Source: Hymenobacter cellulosilyticus
GTDB taxonomy: Bacteria > Bacteroidota > Bacteroidia > Cytophagales > Hymenobacteraceae
Length of the DNA: 64,000 bases
Direction of reading: 5' to 3'
Assembly: GCF_022919215.1 (NCBI RefSeq)
Contig: NZ_CP095046.1
Location: 5,260,501 to 5,324,500, forward strand
Both the position numbers and the translations under genes were made by a program. The notes under the pieces were generated by a model that was given only the letters and a program-made list of their open reading frames with translations, had not been told where the DNA came from and ran no database searches. How positions within the stretch are numbered: position 1 is the stretch's first letter; each line of letters starts with the position of its first letter. Positions 37,938-47,561 of the stretch are shown here, in pieces.

Positions 37938-38534
37938 ATGAAGAACTGGCTGATAATTGGGGCGTTGGTACTGCTGAGCGGCGCTTGTCAAAAGGCCACC
38001 GATACACGCGTGCCCGACCCGGCCTATTACCGCCAGCAGGAGGCGCAGGTACTCGAAGATTTGTTTGACGAACTCATTGCGGCTCATCGAATGTCTCTTC
38101 CGCCACGGCCGGGAGCTCACGCCAGCGACACTTCTGAAGTACCGCTCTACGTAGCAGATTCGCTCTTTGGCAAGAAAAGCCAATGGCCTTATTACCGTAG
38201 AATAGGGACTGGTCGAGTGGCTTCTGCCACCCAGAAAAGGCTCGTAGCAACTCTTGCAGACTCGGTAACCGAATCGGCTCCACTCCCGCCCCAGCTGACT
38301 AGCCTTCTAAAACGGAATCATTTTCGGGTTATGGTAGCTCGACGGTCAGCTCACTTTCCAGCGTTGAGCATAGGAATTACGCTTTCCCGGGTCATCTTCA
38401 ACTCAGACTTCACCGAAGCCTGTTTTGTACACGCTGTAGGGGGTGGTGACTCCGGCGAGGGTGCGTTGCTGTTTGTGCGAAAAGAAAAAAGCCGCTGGGT
38501 GATTTCCCAGCGGCTTCGTCTATGGATTGCCTGA
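37938..38534 (+). CDS. Putative lipoprotein, unknown function
   Basis: A 198-residue protein with a lipoprotein signal (WLIIGALVLLSGAC). The rest is soluble and contains no recognised domain: a Glu-rich helix (EAQVLEDLFDELIAAHR), then a domain with alternating strands (FRVMVARRSAHFPALSIGI, GALLFVRKEKSRWVISQRL). It is divergent from rpsA and convergent with the GT2 gene, ending 20 bases from it. Confidence 0.6.
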   Translation: MKNWLIIGALVLLSGACQKATDTRVPDPAYYRQQEAQVLEDLFDELIAAHRMSLPPRPGAHASDTSEVPLYVADSLFGKKSQWPYYRRIGTGRVASATQKRLVATLADSVTESAPLPPQLTSLLKRNHFRVMVARRSAHFPALSIGITLSRVIFNSDFTEACFVHAVGGGDSGEGALLFVRKEKSRWVISQRLRLWIA

Positions 38535-38553
38535 ACGTATTGGCGTGGCCTAG

Positions 38554-39525
38554 CTACCCGCGCAACGCCCGTTCTACCGATTTGCTTTCGGTGGGCATAG
38601 CACCAGGAATATCAGTGTCGTCGATGATGTACAAGGGGCGCTGCCGGGAGTTGGCCCCAAGGCGGGCAATGTACTCACCAATGACCCCGACGGCCATCAG
38701 CTGCACGCCGCCCAAAAACAGAACGCTGACCATGATAGAAGGCCAGCCCGTCCCGGAATGTAACAGGAAGAACCGGGCGTAAATGGCGTAGAGCATAACC
38801 AGGAAAGCCGCTCCTGACACGACAAACCCGCTGAACGTAGCCATACGCAGGGGCAGATCCGAGAAGCTGGTGATGCCGTCCATGGCCAGCCCGATAAGCT
38901 TGCTGTAGGTGTAGCCGGGTACGCCGCCGGCCCGCTCCGAGCGGTCAAATTCGAGGAAGGTCTGGCGGTAGCCAATCCAGGCAATCTGGCCCCGGATAAA
39001 CTTGTTCTGCTCCGGCATCTGCTTCAGGGCATTTACCACCTTGCGGCTCATGATGCGGAAGTCACCTGTATCGAGCGGGATGTTTACGGAGGTAATGCGG
39101 GCCAGCAGACGATAAAACACCTTGGCCGTCAGCAGCTTAATAGCGCTTTCACCCTGCCGGGTACGGCGCTTGGCGTACACTACCTCATAGCCTTCGTTGA
39201 GCTTGGCGTGCAGCTCCGCAATCAGTTCCGGCGGGTCCTGCAGGTCGCCGTCCATGACGACCACAGCCGCACCCGACGACAAATCCAGACCGGCAGTAAT
39301 GGCAATCTGGTGGCCGAAGTTACGGCTGAAGGTGATGTAGTGAATGCGCGGGTCCCGGGCGGCCATTTCCCGAATCATTTCCAGGGACCGGTCGTGCGAA
39401 CCATCATTGACGTAGATCAGCTCGGTTTGCATGGGCAGCGCATCGAGCACAGCGCTGACGCGCGCATTCAGGGCCGGCAGGTTGGTTTCCTCGTTGTAGA
39501 TAGGAATGACGATGGATAGATCCAC
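38554..39525 (-). CDS. GT2 glycosyltransferase, dolichyl-phosphate-sugar synthase type (ArnC/GtrB-like)
   Basis: A 323-residue enzyme that probably transfers a sugar from a nucleotide donor to a polyprenyl phosphate. The GT-A domain starts LSIVIPIYNEETNLPAL, with the DXD-type VVMDGDLQDPPELI and DTGDFRIMSRKV. Two C-terminal membrane helices follow (ATFSGFVVSGAAFLVMLYAI, VSVLFLGGVQLMAVGVIGEY), the GtrB/ArnC layout. It is the last gene of a three-gene minus-strand cluster with a methyltransferase and a GT-C-like enzyme, which fits lipid-linked sugar transfer across the membrane. Confidence 0.9.
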   Translation of the reverse strand: MDLSIVIPIYNEETNLPALNARVSAVLDALPMQTELIYVNDGSHDRSLEMIREMAARDPRIHYITFSRNFGHQIAITAGLDLSSGAAVVVMDGDLQDPPELIAELHAKLNEGYEVVYAKRRTRQGESAIKLLTAKVFYRLLARITSVNIPLDTGDFRIMSRKVVNALKQMPEQNKFIRGQIAWIGYRQTFLEFDRSERAGGVPGYTYSKLIGLAMDGITSFSDLPLRMATFSGFVVSGAAFLVMLYAIYARFFLLHSGTGWPSIMVSVLFLGGVQLMAVGVIGEYIARLGANSRQRPLYIIDDTDIPGAMPTESKSVERALRG

Positions 39526-39546
39526 GGGGCAGTTAGAAAAGAAGGG

Positions 39547-40305
39547 TTAGGCAGCCTGGGGTTTGCGGGCCAGGGCAAAAACGCTGACGCCCACGGGCGC
39601 ATTGACAAGTTGGAGCAGCCGGTTCTCGGCCGTAATAAAACCACGCAGCAAGGTATTAAGCAGCGGCGGCGTGGCAAAGAAGTCGTCCTTCAGGGGTTCG
39701 GTTGAAGCTTCGGGCTTGGGCTGCCACCGGTTGAGCAGGCGCACGGCCGCCGTCGGGAAAAACAAGCCCACGTTCCAGTACGAGCTGCGCTTAACCAGTA
39801 AGCCGGCTCCGCGGATACTGGCCGTGAGCTGGGCTGCGCTGTAGCGCCGAAAATGCTGATTGACCACATCGTGCTTGCCCCACAAAAAAGAGAAAGCCGG
39901 CACGAAGATCAGGATCTGGCCGCCGGGGCGCAGCACCCGCATCCACTCGCGCAGGGCCTGGGCCTCGTCCTGAATATGCTCCAGCACGTCGGAAGCAATA
40001 ACCAGATCGAAGGCATTGTCGGGGAAATCCAGGTGGGCGCCGTCCATGCACGAAACGTTGGGAATGCCACGCTGCTGGGCCACGGCAATACCCGCCGCGC
40101 TAACGTCGATACCCGTCAGGTCGGTGTAGCCGGTAGCAGCCAGGCGCTGCATCAGCGGGCCGCCCGAGCAGCCTATTTCCAGAATAGCGGCCGACTTAGG
40201 CAGCTTCAGGTCCTGAACAAGACGAAACACCATGTCGCGCCGGGCCTGAAACCACCAGTAATTTTCCTCAATCTGGTGATACTTCAGTTCGTATTCAATA
40301 TTCAT
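39547..40305 (-). CDS. Class I SAM-dependent methyltransferase in glycan cluster
   Basis: A 252-residue methyltransferase. It starts MNIEYELKYHQIEENYWWFQARR, common in methyltransferases of surface-glycan clusters, then motif I ILEIGCSGGPLMQRLA, acidic GIDVSAAG, and VIASDVLEHIQDEAQALREW with VLRPGGQILIFVPAF. The start at ATG 40305 fits this. It is followed 21 bases later by the GT2 gene. Its substrate, a sugar or lipid intermediate, is unknown. Confidence 0.85.
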   Translation of the reverse strand: MNIEYELKYHQIEENYWWFQARRDMVFRLVQDLKLPKSAAILEIGCSGGPLMQRLAATGYTDLTGIDVSAAGIAVAQQRGIPNVSCMDGAHLDFPDNAFDLVIASDVLEHIQDEAQALREWMRVLRPGGQILIFVPAFSFLWGKHDVVNQHFRRYSAAQLTASIRGAGLLVKRSSYWNVGLFFPTAAVRLLNRWQPKPEASTEPLKDDFFATPPLLNTLLRGFITAENRLLQLVNAPVGVSVFALARKPQAA

Positions 40306-40481
40306 TCTACTGCCGAATAGGTGCGCGCATGTCAAGCCATGAAGCTGGGTTCAACCAAGATTCCGGGCCAAGCAAGCGTGGCAGAAATCCGGCTATGTAG
40401 CGTATGGTCAGGCCAGCAAAAATGCTGAAATTATTTCAGAGCGCCCAATCGGCAAAGCCCGTTGCTGGCCGCTCCGGAACC

Positions 40482-42113
40482 TTACCAGCGGTGGTAAACC
40501 GAGAGAATCTTGATGCCGTTGGTGTAGATACTGTGCAGCTCGGAGCCCATCGAGTCGGGGTAAGCCTGCGGATGCGTACGGTAGCTGGCAAAGTAATAGG
40601 CGTTCCGGTCCCCGGGCTTTATCTGCAGACGGCTCCGGTCCTCGGGCTTCAGAATGGCCATATTATTCTCAAGCAGAATCGGAAAGGCGCAGTCGACCGG
40701 AATAGTAGACGCCGAGTCGTGCGCCAGTATCCACTCCAGCCCTTTGCGAAACGAAAGGCCCCAGTAGTCCCGCTCAAAAAGGTCGCCGGCCTGCTCGGCT
40801 GACAGGAACGAGTAATACACCTGCTGGTGCGGGTGGGAAGCAACCATGCGGCCCGTTGTCAGAACGGCTTCGGCCCCGGCCAATAGCGCCAAGCCCAGCG
40901 CTACGCGGCGCAGCAGCGCGTGGGAGCGGCTCACTTCCCAGAGCCACGCCACGCCGCGCACGGCCAGCAGCAGCAGCCCCGGATACACAAAATACATATG
41001 GCGCCACCCATCGTAGATAACCGAGTGCAGCACGATGATCATCAGGATGGGCAGCACAAACCAGCCGCTGAACAGCAAATCGAGGCGGCCAGCAAAGGTT
41101 CGTAGCGTACCTAGACCACTACGCAGCAGCGCATACACGTAGGCAAGTGCCCCGATGACACAGGCCAGTGTGTAGGCTACCGGCGTGCTGATGGCAATCC
41201 AGACGGGAGTGTAGTGCCACGGCAGGTTGGTACCCATTATTTCTTCGCCCAGGTATAGCAACGAGCCTTCCCAACGGAAGCGCCGCATCTTCTCGAAGGC
41301 CAGCGCAAATTTCATAAAGGGCTTTTCCCACAAAAAAGGCCAGCCCATGATGGTGAAAGCCACAGTCGCTACGCAGTACACGCCAAACACCTTGAGCAAC
41401 AGGCTGCGGCGGCGGGAATCGGTGGCGTAGATGGCTTCCAGAACGAACATGCCCAGGGACAGGGCAAAGAGCATACAGCCCAGAATCCGCATGTCGGTGG
41501 CAATGGCCGTGGCCAGACCGTGCAGCACGGCGGCACCCACGGTGGGGCGTTCCAGCAACCGAACCAGCGTGTAGACGGCCACGGTAAAAAAGGCCATAAA
41601 CACCAGGTCCTTGCCGTTGTAGAAGGCATCAGCAAAGATGCGGGGCGACAAAACCAGGAGCGCGGCAGCCAGTAGGCCCAGCTTCCAGCTCTGGAAGCGG
41701 ATAAGGGCAATCTTGTAAAGCGCCCAGGTGCCCAGCACGAAAGACAGGAAGATGCTGAAGTGGCGAATCAGGTAGTACGTGCGCGAATCGATGCCGCCAG
41801 CCATGATTTCGATGAAGGCGAAGGGCAAGTGAAACAAGGCGCCGTGGTCGACTTCCTCATGCGAGTGAAACTCGGGTACGTTGACTAACAAGGCCTGCTG
41901 AGACACCCATTCGGGAGCCACTTGGTCGAGCATGTACTTGGCATTCACCAGGCCATTTATCCGGTCAATGGACTCATCCCAGGAAACGCCATAATCCTTG
42001 AATATAAAAACTCCTACTAGCAGCAGCAGAGCGAAGAAGCCGCCTACTGCCCACTGACGCTGCTTCGCTTCCGGTAACTCTGTAAACGTTGTAAGTGACT
42101 GATAAAACGCCAT
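40482..42113 (-). CDS. Polytopic GT-C-type glycosyltransferase-like membrane protein
   Basis: A 543-residue membrane protein with about ten hydrophobic helices and a soluble C-terminal part of about 110 residues. The acidic pair in the first outside loop (DYGVSWDESIDRI) is the usual catalytic position in GT-C enzymes, and ADAFYNGKDLVFMAFF follows the helical core pattern of the PMT/ArnT class. It would use a polyprenyl-phosphate sugar made by the nearby GT2 enzyme. Start ATG 42113 directly precedes the first helix. Specificity unknown. Confidence 0.75.
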   Translation of the reverse strand: MAFYQSLTTFTELPEAKQRQWAVGGFFALLLLVGVFIFKDYGVSWDESIDRINGLVNAKYMLDQVAPEWVSQQALLVNVPEFHSHEEVDHGALFHLPFAFIEIMAGGIDSRTYYLIRHFSIFLSFVLGTWALYKIALIRFQSWKLGLLAAALLVLSPRIFADAFYNGKDLVFMAFFTVAVYTLVRLLERPTVGAAVLHGLATAIATDMRILGCMLFALSLGMFVLEAIYATDSRRRSLLLKVFGVYCVATVAFTIMGWPFLWEKPFMKFALAFEKMRRFRWEGSLLYLGEEIMGTNLPWHYTPVWIAISTPVAYTLACVIGALAYVYALLRSGLGTLRTFAGRLDLLFSGWFVLPILMIIVLHSVIYDGWRHMYFVYPGLLLLAVRGVAWLWEVSRSHALLRRVALGLALLAGAEAVLTTGRMVASHPHQQVYYSFLSAEQAGDLFERDYWGLSFRKGLEWILAHDSASTIPVDCAFPILLENNMAILKPEDRSRLQIKPGDRNAYYFASYRTHPQAYPDSMGSELHSIYTNGIKILSVYHRW

Positions 42114-42486
42114 GTTGTACGCGCAACGGTATGTTTGAACGTGCAATATGCACCAAAAAGCGTTCTGATTAAGCTCTGTGCAAGTCCTGACAGGTAGCAG
42201 CTGGGCTGGCAATTACACGGTGAAAAGCTGTCTGTATCCGCCATGTTATCCGGGGGCAGGTTACTTGCTACGGACCGTTGCTTGAGCTACCCCTATTATG
42301 TTCAAAATTTTGGCTTGTTGATACCATTCTTATCTGGTAATTATAGCGGTTTACCGACTCATACCAGCCGTTAACCTGACAACGCATTTAGCACTGCTTC
42401 CTGCGTGAAAATACGCTTGGCAACTCGGCAGGAAGCGGGTCAGTATTGATTCTGAATCTGATACCTACCACCACACCTTCTATTCC
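42114..42486. other. Intergenic region without recognised feature
   Basis: A 373-base divergent gap between the GT-C gene and the alpha/beta hydrolase. I see no gene, RNA fold or strong repeat; it probably holds two promoters. Confidence 0.5.
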
Positions 42487-43365
42487 ATGAGCTACATCAC
42501 TGCCGGCAAGGATGCCAACGGCCACGACGTAAAACTTCATTATACCGACCAAGGACAGGGTAACCCCATCGTTCTGATTCACGGCTGGCCCGCCTCCCAC
42601 GAAATGTGGGAATACCAGTTGGCGGAGTTGCCCAAGCACGGCAACCGCGTTATTGCCTACACCCGCCGCGGCTTCGGCAACTCATCCAAAACCTGGGAAG
42701 GCAACGAATATGATACCCTGGCCGACGACCTGAAGGCTGTGCTCGACGAGCTTGACCTGCAGGATGTAACCCTGGTAGGCTTCTCGATGGGCGGCGGGGA
42801 AGTGGCCCGCTACATGAGCCGCCACGGCGGTGCCCGGGTAAGCCGGGTAGCCTTTGTCGCGGCCGTGACGCCCTTTTTGCTGCAAACCGATGACAACCCC
42901 GATGGGGCGCCCAAGGAAAACTTCGACAAGATGATTGAGGGCCTGCACAAGGACCGGTTCGACTTCCTGTCCACCTTTGGCAAACAGTTCTTTGGCGTGG
43001 GCACCCTGAGCCACCCCGTGAGCCAGGCTACGCTGGACTGGATGCAGGCCATGTGCCAGATTGCCTCACCCCGGGCCACTGAGCAGGACGTGTACGCCTT
43101 TGCCGCCACCGATTTCCGCCAGGATCTGCAGGCCATTAAGGTTCCGGCATTGGTTATCCACGGCACCAGCGATGAAACGGTGCCGATTAAGGTAAGCGGG
43201 CAGCGCATGACCCAGTACGTGCCTCATGCCCAGTACATCGAATACGATGGGGCTCCCCACGGCTTGTTTGTTACGGAAAAGGACCGCCTCAACCAGGATC
43301 TGCTAGATTTTGTAGGGGTTCACTCCGCTGCTGGCACCTCGGCTACCGGTCGTCAAGGCTTCTAG
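42487..43365 (+). CDS. Alpha/beta hydrolase, non-heme chloroperoxidase-like
   Basis: An intact 292-residue alpha/beta-hydrolase. The oxyanion region is LIHGWPASHEMWEYQ, the nucleophile Ser is in VGFSMGGGEVARY, the acid Asp in VIHGTSDETVP and the His in YDGAPHGLFVTEKD. This pattern matches cofactor-free haloperoxidases/esterases. About 15 extra residues at the C-terminus (SAAGTSATGRQGF) exceed the usual length. The natural substrate is unknown. Confidence 0.88.
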   Translation: MSYITAGKDANGHDVKLHYTDQGQGNPIVLIHGWPASHEMWEYQLAELPKHGNRVIAYTRRGFGNSSKTWEGNEYDTLADDLKAVLDELDLQDVTLVGFSMGGGEVARYMSRHGGARVSRVAFVAAVTPFLLQTDDNPDGAPKENFDKMIEGLHKDRFDFLSTFGKQFFGVGTLSHPVSQATLDWMQAMCQIASPRATEQDVYAFAATDFRQDLQAIKVPALVIHGTSDETVPIKVSGQRMTQYVPHAQYIEYDGAPHGLFVTEKDRLNQDLLDFVGVHSAAGTSATGRQGF

Positions 43366-43400
43366 AAATACCCAGGAGCTATTTTCTAATCAGAAGTAAC

Positions 43401-43434
43401 AAAAAAGGCCTGCTCAATGAGCGGGCCTTTTTTT
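43401..43434. terminator. Bidirectional terminator
   Basis: AAAAAAGGCC and GGCCTTTTTTT enclose GCTC/GAGC with a three-base loop, between the hydrolase and the convergent desaturase. Confidence 0.8.
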
Positions 43435-43456
43435 ATAAATGCTATATGCCGAACGC

Positions 43457-44523
43457 CTAAGCGGCTCGGCCCATCTGCCGCAGAAACGACACGTGGGAAG
43501 CCACAGCGTAGCGCATCTTGGGGTACTCGATATACTCGATATTGAACTCCTGGCACATCTGCTTGATGATCTTGCTGATGGCGGGGTAGTGCACGTGGGA
43601 AATCTTGGGAAACAGGTGGTGCTCAACCTGGAAATTCAAGCCGCCTACCAGCCAGCTGATGACTTTGTTGTCGGTAGCAAAGTTGGCCGTCGTCTTGATT
43701 TGGTGAATAGCCCACTCATCTTCCATTTTACCGGTTATTTCGTGGGGTACCGGGAAAGCCGTGTGCTCCACGGTGTGCGCCAGCTGAAACACCAGACTCA
43801 GTACCAGACCTGCAAAGCAGGTAGTAACGGCAAAGCCGGCCAGCCAGCCCAGAAAGCCTACCGTGTAAATAGGCAGAGCAATGTAGAGAAAGAGGTTTAG
43901 CACCTTAAAGCCCCAAAAAATGAGGTGGTCAGTGGTGTCCATCTTCTTCAGCGGCATATCCCCAATTTTCTTGGTGAAATACTTCTGGTAGTCCATCACA
44001 AAAATCCAGGATATGTACAGCATGCAGTACAAAAACCAGAAGTATAAATGCTGAAAACGGTGCAGCTTGTGGCGGGGCTGGCCTACGCTCATGCGCATCC
44101 AGGGCCGGATGTCAATGTCGTCGTCGGCACCTTCGATGTTGGTGTACATGTGGTGCACTACGTTGTGCTTGGCATTCCACATATAGCTGCTACCGCCCAA
44201 AATATTGAGGGTAAAAGCGGCGAAGTGGTTGAGCCACTTGTTGCTGCTGAACGAGCCATGGGCCCCGTCGTGCATTACATTGAAGCCAATAGCGGAAATA
44301 ACGCCGCCCAGCAGCACGCACTCCAGCAGAGCCCATCCGGTGGCGGGTGTAAAAAATACCAGGTGCACGTACAGCAGCACAAAGGCGGATGTCAGCAACA
44401 AGGCCTTGCCAGCAATGCTGAAGCCCCCGTGCTGGCTTTGCCGGCTTCTTCGAAATATTGGTTTGTACGGGCTCGTAACTCGGCGTAAAAATTACGCGGA
44501 GGAGCGAATTTGGGTAGGGCCAT
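43457..44523 (-). CDS. Front-end-type fatty acid desaturase 1 (one frameshift)
   Basis: A membrane di-iron desaturase, 355 residues after repair. The three histidine boxes are HDGAHGS, HNVVHHMYTN and QVEHHLFP; glutamine in the third box is typical of delta-5/delta-6 front-end desaturases, and no cytochrome b5 domain is fused. Four hydrophobic segments separate the boxes. The start is ATG 44523 (MALPKFAPPRNFYAELRA). The frame slips at the CCCCC run 44424-44428. It is the downstream member of a tandem pair; the pair is nearly identical through the C-terminal third, suggesting duplication. Regiospecificity cannot be read from sequence. Confidence 0.9.
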
Positions 44524-44673
44524 CAACAAGGGAATGGATTGTGCAACCCAGCTGCTGGCAGCTTGGGTCAGTGCCCGGGCAGCCGCCTCTGGCACTTATT
44601 CTGACGTCCACACCTTGCGGATATCTACTATACTTTTTGAGTTTCTGCTGAGAGAAAGTCAACAGTATCAACG

Positions 44674-44709
44674 CAAAAGCCGGACTTTTAGTTTGAAGTC
44701 CGGCTTTTG
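44674..44709 (-). terminator. Terminator between the two desaturase genes
   Basis: CAAAAGCCGGACTT and its complement enclose an eight-base loop, 19 bases beyond the stop of desaturase 2, so the two desaturases are probably separate transcripts. Confidence 0.75.
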
Positions 44710-44727
44710 TCCTGTATTCCGACCAGC

Positions 44728-45794
44728 TTATGCCCGGCCCATCTGCCGCAGAAACGACACGTGGGAAGCCACCGCGTAGCGCATCTTCGGGTACTCGTTG
44801 TAAGTCACCCCGAACTCCTGGCACATCTGCTTGATGATCTTGCTGATTTCAGGATAGTGCACGTGCGAAATCTTGGGAAACAAGTGGTGCTCGACCTGGA
44901 AATTCAAGCCGCCTACCAGCCAGCTGATGACTTTGTTATCGGTAGCAAAGTTGGCCGTCGTCTTGATCTGGTGAATAGCCCACTCGTCTTCGAGCTTATT
45001 GGTCGTTTCGTGGGGCATGGGGAAGGCTGCGTGCTCCACGGTGTGCGCCAGCTGAAACACGATGCTCATGGTGAAACCTACCACGGTGGCGAAAACCACA
45101 AAGCCCGCCAGCCAAGCCCAAAAACCGAGCAGGTAAATAGGCATAGCCATAAACAGGAACAGGTGCAGGGCCTTGAAACCCCAGAACACGCCCTGGTCGG
45201 TGGCCGTCATTTTCTTAATCGGCACCTCCCCTATTTTGCCCTTGAAGTACTTCTGGTAGTCCATGAAGAAAATCCAGGCAATGAAGAGCAGGGCGTAGAA
45301 AAACCAGAAGTACAGGTGCTGAAACTTGTGGAAGCGGTGCCGGGGCTGCGTGGTGCTCAAGCGCAGCCAGGGCTGGGCGTCGATGTCGTCGTCGAAGCCG
45401 TCCACATTGGTGTACATGTGGTGAATCAGGTTATGCTTCATGTTCCACATAAAGCTGCTACCGCCTAGTACGTTGAGGGTAAAGGCCGCAAACTGATTCA
45501 CGAACTTGGACTTGCTGAACGAGCCGTGCGAGCCGTCGTGCATTACGTTGAAGCCCACGGCCGAGCCTACAGCCCCATCAGCGCGCATTCAATAAGGGCC
45601 AGCAGTGTCGAGGGCGTGAAAAACACCACGTGGATATACAGCGCCACGAAGATGGTTGTCAGGATAATGGCCTTGACAAACAGGCTGGTAGTGCCCGTGG
45701 GCTCCATGCCCGATTCCTCGAAGTAGGCGTTGATGCGGTTTTTTAACTCGGTGTGAAAAGAGCGGGAAGCCGCAAACTTGGGTACTGCTGACAT
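44728..45794 (-). CDS. Front-end-type fatty acid desaturase 2 (one frameshift)
   Basis: Paralogue of the neighbouring desaturase and exactly the same repaired length, 355 residues. Its boxes are HDGSHGS, HNLIHHMYTN and QVEHHLFP. The start is ATG 45794 (MSAVPKFAASRSFHTELKN). The frame breaks at CCCC 45573-45576; one G added on the coding strand gives CALMGAVGSAVGFNVMHDG. It probably inserts a double bond in membrane acyl chains, which would matter for fluidity in the cold; that role is inference. Confidence 0.9.
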
Positions 45795-46022
45795 GAATAA
45801 AGGCTGGGTGGACTACTGCAAAGATACCGCTCTAAACAGCAGCTGCACCGTAATTGGTGCGCTACGCCCACATTTTGTACAATACCGCCTTATTGCTCAA
45901 TAGTGCCAAACACCGGCTTTCCGCTGCAAATCTGGAAGTTAGCCTCCTACCTATGTGAGCCCCTAGCCTGCTGCGCCCCAGCAAAGACACCGCAGGCTGG
46001 GGCCCAAACCCAACATAAAAGG

Positions 46023-46053
46023 AAAAAAAAAGCCGGAAGCTGCTGCTCCCGGC
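46023..46053 (-). terminator. Terminator of the HNH gene
   Basis: On the minus strand GCCGGGAGC-type arms followed by eight or more T begin immediately at the HNH stop codon. Confidence 0.7.
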
Positions 46054-46054
46054 G

Positions 46055-46552
46055 TTAGTTGGTTAAATAGGCATGCCAATTTTGGTCGATGGTGCCGGCA
46101 CTGAGCCTGAGGAAACCCGACAGTGTGGGTTTCTTCGGAACCTGCCTAATGGTCAGCCCGGCTTCCGACGGTGTACGGTGCCCCTTGGCGTGGTTGCAGC
46201 GGGCACAGGCCGTCAGCAGGTTGGTCCACGACGACTCACCGCCGCGCGAACGGGGCAGCACGTGGTCCAGGGTCAGATTTTTGGTGGAGCCGCAGTATTG
46301 GCACTCAAAATGGTCCCGCTTCATGATGTTGTGCCGGCTCAGGGCAATGCCCTTGTACGGCACCCGCACGTAGCGCTGCAGGCGAATAATGCTGGGCTTG
46401 GGATAAGCCGAAGAAATGGTACGCAGCACCCCGTGCTCCGACTTGGCTATCATCTCGGCTTTGTCGAGAAAGAGTAGCACAAAAGCCTTCTGCACGCTGC
46501 ACAGCGTAATGGCGGTGTAGTCGCCATTGAGAACTAGCACTTTTTGGTCCAT
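46055..46552 (-). CDS. HNH endonuclease domain protein
   Basis: An intact 165-residue protein. The HNH core is in the second half: CQYCGSTKNLTLDHVLPRSRGGESSWTN split here as a zinc pair CQYC, the DHVLPRSRGG metal-binding strand, the TNLLTAC helix and the second pair CARCN. The first 70 residues (VLVLNGDYTAITLCSVQKA) are the standard N-terminus of a stand-alone HNH family common in many bacteria, whose role is unknown; it is not a clear restriction or toxin gene. No mobile element is adjacent. Confidence 0.88.
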   Translation of the reverse strand: MDQKVLVLNGDYTAITLCSVQKAFVLLFLDKAEMIAKSEHGVLRTISSAYPKPSIIRLQRYVRVPYKGIALSRHNIMKRDHFECQYCGSTKNLTLDHVLPRSRGGESSWTNLLTACARCNHAKGHRTPSEAGLTIRQVPKKPTLSGFLRLSAGTIDQNWHAYLTN

Positions 46553-46755
46553 ACGCTCGGTGAAAAGATCATCTGATACAGCGAAAGCTAGATGATTCTA
46601 AGCGTATTAACAATAGCGGCGGGCTTAAGTTTCCTCCGACGAAAGTGGTCAGCTGGCGGCGCTATATAGAAGAGCTGCGGTAGGAATATAGTCTGGCCTG
46701 CTACTGCCCAAAGCACCCGTTGCGTATTAACCTAGTGCCTTCGCGCCCTTGCCCT

Positions 46756-47559
46756 TTAGTCGGCCAGAATCCGCTTGATGAGGCGGAGCTTGTGGGAGTA
46801 CTTCTGGCGCTGCCGGTTGAAGATACCGTTATGATCCAAAGGGTCGATGCGGACTTCCCCGCTGGCGTGCAGAATCTGCTGGTCTTCGAGCAGCAAACCC
46901 ACGTGCACGATGTTGCCCTCGGCGTTGTCGAAAAAGGCCAGGTCGCCGGGCTGGGTCTGGGACACAAAGTGCACGGTGCGGCCGTGGTCAATCTGCTGGC
47001 GGGCGTCGCGGGGGAGCTGTACCCCGATCAGACCGTAGAGCTGCTGCACCAGACCCGAGCAGTCGATACCGAACAGGCTGCGGCCGCCCCACAGGTAAGG
47101 CGCCTTGAGGAAGATATGACCGGCCTTGAGCAGTAGGGCCAGGCGCTTATCGATGGGCCCTTGCAGACCGTGGCCGTTCTGGGGATTGGTAGCGGCGCCG
47201 TTATAGAAGTAGTTTTCCTCGCCCAGCCGCAACGTCATGCCGTCGAAAAAGGGCAACCGGGCCCCGATGGTTACTGGAATGCGGACCTGGGCATTGCTCA
47301 CCACTTGCACCACATCGAGGCTGCGGGGGTGGTCCTGGGCGCTCCAGGCGGCCAGGTACTCGGCCGTCACGGGCTGGTGCTGCTTGGGGTCCATCCAGCC
47401 CACGTAGTTGTCGGCCGTGGTCCGGATTTGCTGCCAATTACCCTGGGTTTGGAGCACGGTGTAACAGTCGCCGAAAATCAGCTGCGTAACAATTTCGGCT
47501 TTATCCGCAGGCTCGGCCCGCACCGGCACGACGCTCAGGGCGCAGATTCCGTGGTTCAC
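46756..47559 (-). CDS. NlpC/P60 family peptidoglycan endopeptidase with SH3 domain
   Basis: A 267-residue protein if started at GTG 47559. SH3-like repeats cover the first part (VRAEPADKAEIVTQLIFGD, DNYVGWMDPKQH); the NlpC/P60 domain follows with catalytic Cys in FGIDCSGLVQQLYG and His in NIVHVGLLLED. It probably cuts stem-peptide bonds of peptidoglycan. The frame stays open upstream of 47559, but that part is encoded by an octamer repeat, so the GTG is the natural start. No signal peptide is apparent in this start choice. Confidence 0.85.
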   Translation of the reverse strand: MNHGICALSVVPVRAEPADKAEIVTQLIFGDCYTVLQTQGNWQQIRTTADNYVGWMDPKQHQPVTAEYLAAWSAQDHPRSLDVVQVVSNAQVRIPVTIGARLPFFDGMTLRLGEENYFYNGAATNPQNGHGLQGPIDKRLALLLKAGHIFLKAPYLWGGRSLFGIDCSGLVQQLYGLIGVQLPRDARQQIDHGRTVHFVSQTQPGDLAFFDNAEGNIVHVGLLLEDQQILHASGEVRIDPLDHNGIFNRQRQKYSHKLRLIKRILAD

Positions 47560-47561
47560 AG

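Noticed and set aside
37762..38007. N-terminal extension of ribosomal protein S1
   Set aside because: The upstream open frame is Ser/Leu-rich without family similarity; MAVEVVDNFDWDN at 37761 is the likely start.
43490..45410. CACGTG-containing sites in the desaturase genes as parS
   Set aside because: Only the six-base centre matches and the flanks do not form the parS arms; they lie in coding sequence.
46055..46552. HNH gene as part of a restriction system or mobile intron
   Set aside because: It belongs to a common stand-alone HNH family and has no methylase, intron structure or integrase beside it.
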